Assembly (NCBI GenBank): GCA_018969905.1
Contig: JAGWXK010000010.1
Span: 1 to 42,722, forward strand
DNA length: 42,722 bases
Direction of reading: 5' to 3'
From: Bdellovibrionales bacterium
GTDB taxonomy: Bacteria; Bdellovibrionota; UBA1018; CAIMNF01
Of the stretch, positions 25,436 through 33,189 are shown piece by piece; the stretch's first letter is position 1; every line of letters begins with the position of its first letter. The translations under genes and the position numbers were made by a program. Under the pieces are notes generated by a model. It was not told the DNA's origin. It searched no databases and saw only the letters and a program-made list of their open reading frames with translations.

Positions 25436-26086
25436 ATGAAGCTTGGATTTATCGGAATCGGAAACGTGGGCGGGACATTGGCGGAGCGGCTTGGTGCAAA
25501 GGGGCATTCCATTTTTCTAGGCGCACGCGACCCGTTGAGTGCGGATGCAAAGGAGCTCGCAGCAAAGATCGGCTCTCATGCCAGTGTTCATTCGGTACAG
25601 GAAGCGGTGGACCTATCCGATGTGGTCTTTCTTGCAACGCCCTGGAACGGAACTCGCGAGATCGTTCAAGGTCTGCGGGGGCTTGATCACAAGATTCTGA
25701 TCGATTGTACCAACCCGCTCCTTCCGAATCTTGCGGGTCTCGAGGTGGGACTCAATGACTCGGGCGGGGAGAGAGTTCAGGCCTGGGCGCCGAAGGCACG
25801 GGTGGTGAAGGCGTTCAATACGGTGGGTTTCAACATCATGGCAAATCCGGAGCTTGAGGGTAAAAAAGTGGTCATGTATTTCTGCGGGGATGATGCGGAC
25901 GCAAGATTCCAGGCAAAGCGCCTGATCGAGGATGTGGGTTTTGAGCCGGTGGAGGCGGGTCCACTTTCCTCGGCACGACTTCTGGAGCCTTTCGCGCTCC
26001 TCTGGATTTCAACTGCGTACAAGTTCGGCTTTGGCCGCGATTTTGCATTTTCAATGGTTCGTGGAGGAAGCCTTGGGCCAAGCTGA
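25436..26086 (+). CDS. NADPH-dependent F420-reductase-like / NAD(P)-binding oxidoreductase
   Basis: 216 aa from the ATG at 25436, preceded by GAAAGGAA. The N-terminus KLGFIGIGNVGGTLAERLGAKGHSIFLGAR is a Rossmann GxGNxG fold with an Arg suited to NADP. VVFLATPWNG, LIDCTNPLLP and VVKAFNTVGFNIM match the NADP oxidoreductase, coenzyme F420-dependent type (PF03807) group. The physiological substrate is unknown; F420 itself is not implied. Divergent from LysR, so probably its target. Confidence 0.85.
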   Translation: MKLGFIGIGNVGGTLAERLGAKGHSIFLGARDPLSADAKELAAKIGSHASVHSVQEAVDLSDVVFLATPWNGTREIVQGLRGLDHKILIDCTNPLLPNLAGLEVGLNDSGGERVQAWAPKARVVKAFNTVGFNIMANPELEGKKVVMYFCGDDADARFQAKRLIEDVGFEPVEAGPLSSARLLEPFALLWISTAYKFGFGRDFAFSMVRGGSLGPS

Positions 26087-26177
26087 GAACATTTCAGAAC
26101 AGAGCTTGCGATCGTTCTTTTTGCTCTCATTCCTGTTTACTACTTTTTCCCACTCAAAAACTAAAAAGGAGAACCCC

Positions 26178-26948
26178 ATGAGTCTGATGAATTCGAATTC
26201 CACAAATCCCCTAAAGCCCAAAAAAATCGCAATCGTGATTGCCAATCCTGCCACCTCTTCCACGACCGGGTGGCCGGTCGGGTTTTGGTGGAGTGAGCTC
26301 ACTCATCCATACTTTTTGTTCAAGGAAGCGGGCTATGCGGTCTCGATTTTCAGCCCCGACGGCGGGAGCTGTCAGGCGGATGGAATGAGCGATCCGCGTG
26401 ATCCAAGCGGCTATTCCGCAAACGACCTCATCACGATGGGTTTTGTGAACACTCCAAGCCTCCTGTCTTTGAATGCGAACACGAAGCCGGTGGCTTCGGT
26501 GAATCTCCACGACTTTGATGCAATGGTGGTCGCGGGCGGTCAGGCGCCCATGTTCAACTTCGAAGGAGCAAGGACCTTGCAGGCCAAATTTATGGAGTTT
26601 TACGATTCCGGAAAGCCGGTCGCGGCTCTCTGTCACGGAGTATCACTACTTCGGTACCTTAAGTCCAAAACCGGGGAGCCCCTGGTCCGCGGCAAAACCA
26701 TTACCGGGTTTGCCAACAGCGAAGAGGATTTTGCGGATCGCGCCGTTTGGCAGATGAAGATTCTTCCGGAAGGCAAGCCTCTTATGCCGTGGCGAATCGA
26801 AGATGAGCTGAAAAAACTTGGTGCAAATTTCGCGACTCAAGGGCCGTGGCGAGAATTCGCCGTGCGCGATGGCAACCTGATCACGGGGCAGCAGAATTTT
26901 TCGGGGGCCGCAACCGCAAGGCTTGTGATCGAAGCCTTGGGGCGGTGA
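26178..26948 (+). CDS. DJ-1/PfpI family protein (Hsp31-like glyoxalase/chaperone)
   Basis: 256 aa from the ATG at 26178 with AAAAAGGAGA just upstream. The nucleophile elbow is A-A-L-C152-H153-G, and E40 in WWSELTHPY is placed like the conserved acid. GYAVSIFSPDGG and VVAGGQAPMF are also family segments. Members act as glyoxalase III, deglycase or holding chaperones; which one applies is not known. It follows the reductase by 91 bp and may share its regulation. Confidence 0.85.
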   Translation: MSLMNSNSTNPLKPKKIAIVIANPATSSTTGWPVGFWWSELTHPYFLFKEAGYAVSIFSPDGGSCQADGMSDPRDPSGYSANDLITMGFVNTPSLLSLNANTKPVASVNLHDFDAMVVAGGQAPMFNFEGARTLQAKFMEFYDSGKPVAALCHGVSLLRYLKSKTGEPLVRGKTITGFANSEEDFADRAVWQMKILPEGKPLMPWRIEDELKKLGANFATQGPWREFAVRDGNLITGQQNFSGAATARLVIEALGR

Positions 26949-27043
26949 GAGGCCTGGAAAGTGTGATCTGGTTCCTTGGGGCAGCGGAGAGGCGCAACTG
27001 AAGCGGGCTTTACTCGCAAGTGAATTCCCGCTAGGATTTTTCC

Positions 27044-27646
27044 ATGACGAAATCCGATGAGGAAATTCAGGCGTCGCTTGCGCCCCCGGGCGCGGGGATT
27101 CCCTTTCTTGACCGCATGCTGGGGCGTTACCTCTTAAAGCCGTTCGTATTGCGAAGGACTTCATGGTCCGAGGCCGAAAGGCGGTTTCAAAAGGCGCATG
27201 AAAAATTCAAGCGCGAGCTTGCGCTCTGCCCGATCGAGTCTTTAACGAAGCGAGTTTTGGTGCCACCCCAGAAGGGCCTTGAAGATAGCTCGCGTTATTG
27301 GTCGGCTGCGATGTGTGCACGCCACCTGACAATTGTGGGCCGTGAGATCGAGGAGTTGATCGGTAAGCTCACACGGAACGAGGAGATCCATAAAGCCGCG
27401 GATACGGGTGCGGTGAAGCCTGAAATAGCAAAAAATGATCCAAAAAGTATTGAGGAATACGCCGCATTTGGGGATTTTCTTTTTGAGCGTTTGAAGAAAA
27501 TACTTGGAAATCCGGATGCAAAAGTCACATTCAAACACCCTTGGTTTGGTATGATGACCGCACAAGAGTGGGCTTCGCTTTATTCCGTACACACTTATGT
27601 GCATCTGGAGCAATTGAAGGCGATCCTAAAGGGCATTCGTTCATGA
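27044..27646 (+). CDS. DinB-like (DUF1569-type) protein
   Basis: 200 aa. A four-helix DinB-type layout is suggested by SRYWSAAMCARHLTIVGREIEELI and, near the end, KHPWFGMMTAQEWASLYSVHTYVHLEQLKAILKGI, with His at ARHLT, HTYVH likely as metal ligands. Many members are thiol-transferases or of unknown function. The stop overlaps the start of the next gene (ATGA), so the pair is translationally coupled. Confidence 0.7.
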   Translation: MTKSDEEIQASLAPPGAGIPFLDRMLGRYLLKPFVLRRTSWSEAERRFQKAHEKFKRELALCPIESLTKRVLVPPQKGLEDSSRYWSAAMCARHLTIVGREIEELIGKLTRNEEIHKAADTGAVKPEIAKNDPKSIEEYAAFGDFLFERLKKILGNPDAKVTFKHPWFGMMTAQEWASLYSVHTYVHLEQLKAILKGIRS

Positions 27647-28113
27647 AAGCGCAAATGTTGCTAAAGCTCATCCGTTTTTGGCCTCCCTATCTTGGAGCGG
27701 GCGTGCGCGTGGTGTCGGCATCCGCTGATCTCAGGGCAATTGAGGTCGAGATGAATCTCAGGTTTTGGAACAAAAACTATGTTGGCACTCATTTCGGAGG
27801 TTCGCTGTATTCCATGGTGGATCCGTTTTTGATGTTGATGCTGATGGAAAACCTGGGTCGGGATTATGTGGTCTGGGACAAGTCGGCTTCCATTCGATTT
27901 AAAAAGCCCGGGAGGGGAAGGGTGCGCGCGGTAGTCCAGATCGATCAAGTTAGAATTGACGAAATTCGAGCTGGTGCTGATCAAGGGCCCAAGGTCGAAC
28001 CGGAGTTTTTGATTCAGATTCTGAATGATGCAAGTGAGGTCGTGGCGGAGGTAAGTAAGGTCCTGCATGTGAGGCGAGCTCAGAATTCGGGGCCAAAGAC
28101 TCCCGCACCCTGA
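27643..28113 (+). CDS. DUF4442 hotdog-fold thioesterase-like protein
   Basis: 156 aa from the ATG of the ATGA overlap at 27643. NYVGTHFGGSLYSMVDPFLMLMLMENLGRDYVVWDKSASIRFKKPGRG is the DUF4442 pattern (hotdog thioesterase superfamily with HFGG and VWDK). The substrate is unknown, possibly an acyl-CoA. The frame starts further upstream at 27541 only because it runs through the DinB-like gene in another frame. Confidence 0.8.
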   Translation: MKAQMLLKLIRFWPPYLGAGVRVVSASADLRAIEVEMNLRFWNKNYVGTHFGGSLYSMVDPFLMLMLMENLGRDYVVWDKSASIRFKKPGRGRVRAVVQIDQVRIDEIRAGADQGPKVEPEFLIQILNDASEVVAEVSKVLHVRRAQNSGPKTPAP

Positions 28114-28189
28114 GCGGGGAGCTGCTTTCGATCGGTGTCTTGATGTTCACTCTTTTTCAGCTTTTTTCCAAAAGAAAGGTTCTCACGAT

Positions 28190-28636
28190 ATGAATGTCTC
28201 CGAGGTCTTCTTTACCGCAGGAAACGCCTTGATCCTTCCCTGCTGGGCACTATTGATCTTTTTTCCAAATTCAAAGGCCACCCGGATTTTGTTTGAGCGC
28301 GAGCTCGTGATTCCGGCGCTGGTTCTTGCGGTATTGTACGGAGGAGTTGCGATTCCCGGCTTGATGTCGAACCCTTCGGGATTTGCGGCTCTCATGAAGC
28401 CGACGCTTCAGGGCGTGAGTGGATTGCTCTCCTCGGAGGGCGGCGCCTCAGCCGGCTGGATTCACTATCTTTGCTTTGATCTTCTGATCGGAGTTGCAGT
28501 CTGGAAGACCGCAAGAAAAGAGGGTCAGCGCTTTCTTTGGGTGAGTCCGGTACTCGGGCTTGTCCTGATGCTTGGGCCCCTAGGCTGGTTGGTGCATCAA
28601 AGTGTATCCGGTATTTTGCACGTGGTGCGGAAGTGA
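28190..28636 (+). CDS. ABA4-like (DUF4281) membrane protein
   Basis: 148 aa with four membrane segments. WIHYLCFDLLIGVAVWKTARKEG followed by WVSPVLGLVLMLGPLGWLVHQ is the ABA4-like signature; in plants a member is involved in neoxanthin formation, in bacteria the role is unknown. Start ATG at 28190, after a gap of 76 bp. Ends in VRK, with the stop forming half of a hairpin shared with the converging hydrolase. Confidence 0.75.
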   Translation: MNVSEVFFTAGNALILPCWALLIFFPNSKATRILFERELVIPALVLAVLYGGVAIPGLMSNPSGFAALMKPTLQGVSGLLSSEGGASAGWIHYLCFDLLIGVAVWKTARKEGQRFLWVSPVLGLVLMLGPLGWLVHQSVSGILHVVRK

Positions 28637-28652
28637 CTACGATCACTTCCGC
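28627..28652. terminator. Hairpin spanning two convergent stop codons
   Basis: A perfect 10-bp stem (GCGGAAGTGA and TCACTTCCGC, loop CTACGA) contains both stop codons, because both proteins end in R-K-stop with the codons CGG AAG TGA. No U run follows, so Rho-independent termination is not assured. Confidence 0.35.
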
Positions 28653-29743
28653 TGAAGCGTAAGGTTCGAAACGGCACCGCCCAAATAGGGTTTTAGTCCC
28701 GCTGTCGTAAGGAGGCTTGCCGCTGCTGGGTCTTTTTTCAAACAGGAATTGAAAAACAAAAGGCCCGCCGCCCGGACCACTTTTTGAACATCGGCGCGAT
28801 TTGCGGAGCTTCGGCCGTGCTGCGAGCCTCCCGTGGAATCCGTGAAATCAAGATGGGCGGCATCGGTGAGCCAAAGAAAAAGGTTTTGGTCCTTCATCGG
28901 GGGCCAAAGATTGAAGGATTCCAAGCGTGCTACGGCCGGATCTCCATTTTGTTGCTGATCTTTTGTGCCCGAGATTCCGAGAATCGGAATTCGGATCGAG
29001 GAATAGCTCTCCTTCAAAAAAAACGGATCCCCGGGCCCCTGGGGGGAAAGCGCGATTCCGCACTTGACCCTTAAATCTGAAAGATCAGGCCCAAGACCCG
29101 AGCCCGGCTCGATTTTGGGTTCAATCCAATCCAGTGCCGGGCGCGCGCCACTTACGGCGAGCACCGTGTAGGCTCCGAAGGAGTGGCCCATGACTCCGAC
29201 ACGACTCAAATCAAATCGCCCCTTCAGTTTCGGATCGGCCTGATTCCACTCGCTTGCCTGATCGAGGGCGAAGGAAACATCCTTGGGCCGCCCGAGCACT
29301 TCGCCTGAGTCGTGGATCATTTTTTTCAGATTGTGAAAAATCCGGATTCCCTCTTTCATCCGGTCCGTGTTGCTTCCCGAATGTTCAAGACAAAGAACGG
29401 CAAAGCCGTGACTTGCGAGGTGATGGGCTTGGGCATAATGGGTGTCGCGATTTCCGCCGGCACCATGCGAGATGACCACCACCGGATAGGGGCCACCGCT
29501 TGCAGGGAGATGGAGCTTTAGGGAAAGCGCCCGGCCTTTAACCGCGGTTTTCTCCTGTCGGAAGCGCCTGAAGAGTCTTGGTCGATCCGGTGTTTTTACC
29601 GTTTCACGCGAAGAATCCACCCGATCCCGAAAGTCCAGAACCTCGACGGGAAGAGGGCCCACGGCTGAAAAATCGGGATTTGGCGCGGCCAAAGTCGGGA
29701 CGGACAGAAGGAACAGGGCGAGAAGAGGAAGCGTGGTTTTCAT
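28643..29743 (-). CDS. Exported alpha/beta hydrolase (PAF-acetylhydrolase / dienelactone-hydrolase-like)
   Basis: 366 aa with a signal peptide (MKTTLPLLALFLLSVPTLA). PVVVISHGAGGNRDTHYAQAHHLASHGFAVL provides the oxyanion strand, nucleophile GHSFGA is near residue 192, and HLDF in the C-terminal part may hold the His of the triad. The predicted lid and size resemble platelet-activating-factor acetylhydrolase-like serine hydrolases. The substrate is probably an ester, in the periplasm or envelope. Three bp after the glutaredoxin gene, so the two share a transcript. Confidence 0.85.
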   Translation of the reverse strand: MKTTLPLLALFLLSVPTLAAPNPDFSAVGPLPVEVLDFRDRVDSSRETVKTPDRPRLFRRFRQEKTAVKGRALSLKLHLPASGGPYPVVVISHGAGGNRDTHYAQAHHLASHGFAVLCLEHSGSNTDRMKEGIRIFHNLKKMIHDSGEVLGRPKDVSFALDQASEWNQADPKLKGRFDLSRVGVMGHSFGAYTVLAVSGARPALDWIEPKIEPGSGLGPDLSDLRVKCGIALSPQGPGDPFFLKESYSSIRIPILGISGTKDQQQNGDPAVARLESFNLWPPMKDQNLFLWLTDAAHLDFTDSTGGSQHGRSSANRADVQKVVRAAGLLFFNSCLKKDPAAASLLTTAGLKPYLGGAVSNLTLQRK

Positions 29744-29746
29744 TAT

Positions 29747-30109
29747 TCAAAGACCCGCCAAAAACGCGTTGATGTCGCTTGATTCATACATCCATTTTTC
29801 GGCGCCCGTTTCATCCGTGTACCGAAGGCACGGAACCTGATCGAGCTTTCCACCTTTCATGAGTTCTGCGTGGTGGCTTGGATCCGCATTGATTTCCTTC
29901 AAGGGGATTTCGATGGCGAGCCTTTTCATCTGGCGACGGACCTTCACACAAAAAGGGCAGGCATGAAGGTGGTAGAGGGTCCAGGTCGATAGCTTCTGAT
30001 CGAGTTTTGCTTGGGCCTCGGGTGCGCGGGTCACGGTGGGGGCTGGCGTGAAGAGGCGGTCAAAGGTGAGAATGAAAAATCCAAGAATCTTGCGAATGAG
30101 AGTCATCAT
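29747..30109 (-). CDS. Glutaredoxin-like protein with N-terminal membrane helix
   Basis: 120 aa from the ATG at 30109; a longer frame reaches ATG 30127 and the start is unsure. Residues 1-18 (MMTLIRKILGFFILTFDR) are hydrophobic and probably anchor the protein. Then a thioredoxin-fold domain with WTLYHLHACPFCVKVRRQM (CPFC redox centre), GGKLDQVPCLRY (cis-Pro) and a C-terminal ESSDINAFL helix as in glutathione-S-transferase N-terminal domains. Likely reduces disulfides with glutathione. Confidence 0.85.
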   Translation of the reverse strand: MMTLIRKILGFFILTFDRLFTPAPTVTRAPEAQAKLDQKLSTWTLYHLHACPFCVKVRRQMKRLAIEIPLKEINADPSHHAELMKGGKLDQVPCLRYTDETGAEKWMYESSDINAFLAGL

Positions 30110-30215
30110 GGAAGGGGAGGGTAGCATGATGAGTTGACGGGTTGAAGCATTTCCGCATTATTTCCTGAGCTCATGGTTCCAGATTCGGAATGAGTTCAAT
30201 TTGATAACCTCGAGA

Positions 30216-31388
30216 TTAAAGTTTTGAGTTCCAGCCCGGATCAGTGCACATCGCCATAAATGCGGCCCTCCATGCATTGATCGCCCTGACTTGTGCCGCA
30301 CTCGGGGAGTTTGGTCCAACCATCACCTGATAAGTTGACCCTGTTGGACCGAATTGCCATTGAATTCCTGAACTCCCATCGCAGTTTCCCTCTAGTTCGA
30401 CGCGCTCAGCGTCGCTCATTTGATCAATGATTTGATCGCTCTTTCGGATGAGGCCCAAGAGCTCCTCAAGGAATCCCGATACAGGCGGCCCAAGTTTATT
30501 CACCGGAATCAATGCTTCGGGAAACCAACTTTGAATTGATTTTGTATCAATCTCGAAAACTTCTTCAACCCAGTCGAGCAGTTTTTCGAGGGTACTTGAA
30601 GTCTCTGGGGCTTTTACGTCACCAGACGGGATGCTTTTTTGGGAGTCGTTTGGATGTTCAGTCGAGGATGTCGTCCTTGAAGCCGGGGCACGAGGGATGG
30701 TGCCCCCAGGGTAAAACATTTGGTAGAGGCTGTTGAGATCGCTGTAGTTCGGGGCTGTTAGGGAGCACCAGTTCGAGGTTCCATGCTGTCCGAGGGTCGA
30801 AATATTTGAAGTCTCCTTGGACTCAACCCTGACTTCACTCAGGACATCTGAGTTGGGCTGTTGAGGCACGATCGGCGATCGAATTCGGCTCATGGCGGGT
30901 GCGAATATAATGGCCGGGGCTTGGGTCAATTTGCGGCAAAGACGATGGAGGAGTGCGGCTCTGCCTAAGGCGGGCGCAGGAAAGAATTCTCCCTTGGAGT
31001 ATTCCGTTCTCAAGTCACAGCTGTTGTAGTGAATCGTGCCTTGCGTGTTTCCCTTGTTGGAGTTGAGGTTTGAGTTGATGGAGTTGGGTGGATTGGATGC
31101 CTCATTGTTTGGATCACACGTTCCTCCTGTTTCGCCGTATCGATTTAAGAAAAATAGTGATGAACCTGTTTGCCCTACCAAACTGATGGTTCCGCCCGAA
31201 GCCATGAAGGGACTTAAGGGCATCATGGATGCGCCCGGGAGAACATCATCAAGAAGCCCGAGAATCTCCCGAGCGTCCATCATTCGGTGACTTGGCCAGT
31301 CCTCCGCGTAAAGAGTTGAAGAGGGCAGGATGAGAACCCAGAGGAAGCATTTTTTCAAAAAAGGATGGGTTGATTCAAAAAATCTCAT
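30216..31388 (-). CDS. Exported protein of unknown function, last gene of the cytochrome/DUF1501 operon
   Basis: 390 aa from the ATG at 31388, chosen because MRFFESTHPFLKKCFLWVLILPSSTLYAED is a signal peptide; the longer frame from 31499 overlaps the DUF1501 gene. The middle (about 85-260) is low complexity, rich in Ser, Asn and Pro (for example SNPPNSINSNLNSNKG), and has a few cysteines. The C-terminal part is helical with EKLLDWVEEVFEID and EELLGLIRKSDQIIDQM. No domain recognised. It begins 19 bp after the DUF1501 stop, with AAGGAC upstream, so it belongs to that operon. Confidence 0.6.
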   Translation of the reverse strand: MRFFESTHPFLKKCFLWVLILPSSTLYAEDWPSHRMMDAREILGLLDDVLPGASMMPLSPFMASGGTISLVGQTGSSLFFLNRYGETGGTCDPNNEASNPPNSINSNLNSNKGNTQGTIHYNSCDLRTEYSKGEFFPAPALGRAALLHRLCRKLTQAPAIIFAPAMSRIRSPIVPQQPNSDVLSEVRVESKETSNISTLGQHGTSNWCSLTAPNYSDLNSLYQMFYPGGTIPRAPASRTTSSTEHPNDSQKSIPSGDVKAPETSSTLEKLLDWVEEVFEIDTKSIQSWFPEALIPVNKLGPPVSGFLEELLGLIRKSDQIIDQMSDAERVELEGNCDGSSGIQWQFGPTGSTYQVMVGPNSPSAAQVRAINAWRAAFMAMCTDPGWNSKL

Positions 31389-31407
31389 TTCGATTCCGTC
31401 CTTGATT

Positions 31408-33189
31408 CTATCCCTCGGGAGTGCCCAAAGGGGTGAGGTTGTTTGAATTCGCCACAATTTTTCCGTTTGCAATCTCCAGTAGACTTTTCTGGCGGCCATT
31501 CAGGGTGGCAAGGTCCTCAGGGATTGCAGTGCCGGCATAGAATAAGTTGGCAATCGAAGTACCGAGGTCTTTGAAGCCCAATCGGTGGCCGTCAATGACC
31601 ATCACCGAGCCCCCTTCGCCGCTATATCCGGGGTAATTCTCGGATTGGGTGGCCCATTTGGTTTGTCCGTAAATTTTGAAGCCTTCGATTTTGCCCGAAA
31701 ATAGGGCGGAAAAAGAACCTTGGTCGTTATGGTCGCTTCCGGTGCCGTCGGGTTTGTGAGTTCGGGAAAACTCGGTTGAAAGATGAATCAAGGTTTGGCC
31801 CCAGAGATTGTCACTGATCAATGCCCGCTTCAGTTCAAGCAAAAGAGTGTTCACTGCGGTGTAGAGTGCTGCAGCCCCGAAGAGATTAGGCACCGCTCCT
31901 ATCGAGTGCGCGTCTGATTGAATCACTCTCATAAATCCACTCCCCTGGTAATTCAAATTGAGGGAATCCCCAAGACCCATTTGAAATACCGAAGAAAAAT
32001 TCCGCCTTATGGCGACTTCAATCAAGGCGAAGCGATAAGCAAGGGATTGATGCAGGGTCGCGCCGGTGAGTAAGACTCTGGGATTCTGGGCCGAAAATCC
32101 CGTCATGGCTCCGACATGGGTGATTGTGGGATTTCCTGCCTGAGGGGTTGTCAACCCTGCAAGGGATGAGGAAAGCACTGAGGATCCTGAGTCTTCCGTA
32201 GCTGACCCATCCAGTTTGCCAATCAGGGCAAGGTAGCGTTGAGAGGTATTGATGAAGTCTTGGAGGCTGTCAGCATAGCTGTTTTGATCCACAATGAGTC
32301 GCGCTTGTGAGACCAAGTCATAGACGAGTTCAATCGATGGCAGCTTTTGCTTCTGGTGATTCTTCATGGCAATAAGAGCACGATTCATGGGTTCCCGAAG
32401 TTCTTGGAACCATTTTCTGCGGGCTGCGTTTCCGCATTCGCTCGGATTCATGGAGTTCAAGCTTGATGATGAGTCTTCCAGTCGGCATCCTGGAAGAAAT
32501 GGATGAAGGAGATCTTGAAGCGCTCCTTGATCATCGCCGCCTCGGGCGGTCATCGTTCCTTGGTTTGATCTGAAGTTTCGATTTCCCTTTGTGCCAACAA
32601 TTGCAGGAATCAGAAGCGAATTCCGATTTGCAATGTATCCTCCAATGGTCCGTCCGCCGGGTGCCGGATCAAGGACAAGGCTGGCGGCGAGCGGGTGGGC
32701 CGGATTACTTTCAAGTCCGTACAGGAGAAGGCAGTGATTCGAAATCAAGTCCTTCATTGGTCTGGGGCTTCCATTTGAGGTCGGAATCATGCTTTCCCAA
32801 AGAATAGGCATCCGATAAATATCATTGCCTGCTCCAACCTGTGTGCGCACCAAGTACAAGGATTGGCCACTCAGAACTCTTTCGTTGGAAGCATTTGCTT
32901 CGGTAGAGGGGTGGACAGAGGTCGCGTATCCTGGAAATTTATAGGGCCTCGAAAGATCGCTCAGATTGTCTACCTTGGCGGTAGGGCTCAGGTAACTCCC
33001 GAGTGGACAGAGGCCGCCCCCGATCGAGAGATCGACAAAAAATTTTAGATTTCCGTCCGAGAGACCCTGCGCATTCGCGCGCCCCGATCCAAGGATTGAA
33101 GCCTGTGAACAGAGGATTGCAAGTTCAATTGCGGAAGATAGGAATTCACGACGGGGAGCCGAAAAATTCGGATTAAACGACCGTTTCAT
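31408..33189 (-). CDS. DUF1501-type protein with twin-arginine signal
   Basis: 593 aa from the ATG at 33189. The N-terminus carries a Tat-like motif R-R-E-F-L (SAPRREFLSSAIELAIL), so it is exported folded. The C-terminal part has LIHLSTEFSRTHKPDGTGSDHNDQGSF, the DUF1501 core (EFGRT...GtDHg), a sulfatase/phosphatase-like fold of unknown activity. The start overlaps the upstream cytochrome stop as TAATG, and an upstream frame (to 33219) is only overlap. DUF1501 genes next to cytochrome-type proteins are common in planctomycetes. Possibly acts with the cytochrome on a periplasmic substrate. Confidence 0.75.
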   Translation of the reverse strand: MKRSFNPNFSAPRREFLSSAIELAILCSQASILGSGRANAQGLSDGNLKFFVDLSIGGGLCPLGSYLSPTAKVDNLSDLSRPYKFPGYATSVHPSTEANASNERVLSGQSLYLVRTQVGAGNDIYRMPILWESMIPTSNGSPRPMKDLISNHCLLLYGLESNPAHPLAASLVLDPAPGGRTIGGYIANRNSLLIPAIVGTKGNRNFRSNQGTMTARGGDDQGALQDLLHPFLPGCRLEDSSSSLNSMNPSECGNAARRKWFQELREPMNRALIAMKNHQKQKLPSIELVYDLVSQARLIVDQNSYADSLQDFINTSQRYLALIGKLDGSATEDSGSSVLSSSLAGLTTPQAGNPTITHVGAMTGFSAQNPRVLLTGATLHQSLAYRFALIEVAIRRNFSSVFQMGLGDSLNLNYQGSGFMRVIQSDAHSIGAVPNLFGAAALYTAVNTLLLELKRALISDNLWGQTLIHLSTEFSRTHKPDGTGSDHNDQGSFSALFSGKIEGFKIYGQTKWATQSENYPGYSGEGGSVMVIDGHRLGFKDLGTSIANLFYAGTAIPEDLATLNGRQKSLLEIANGKIVANSNNLTPLGTPEG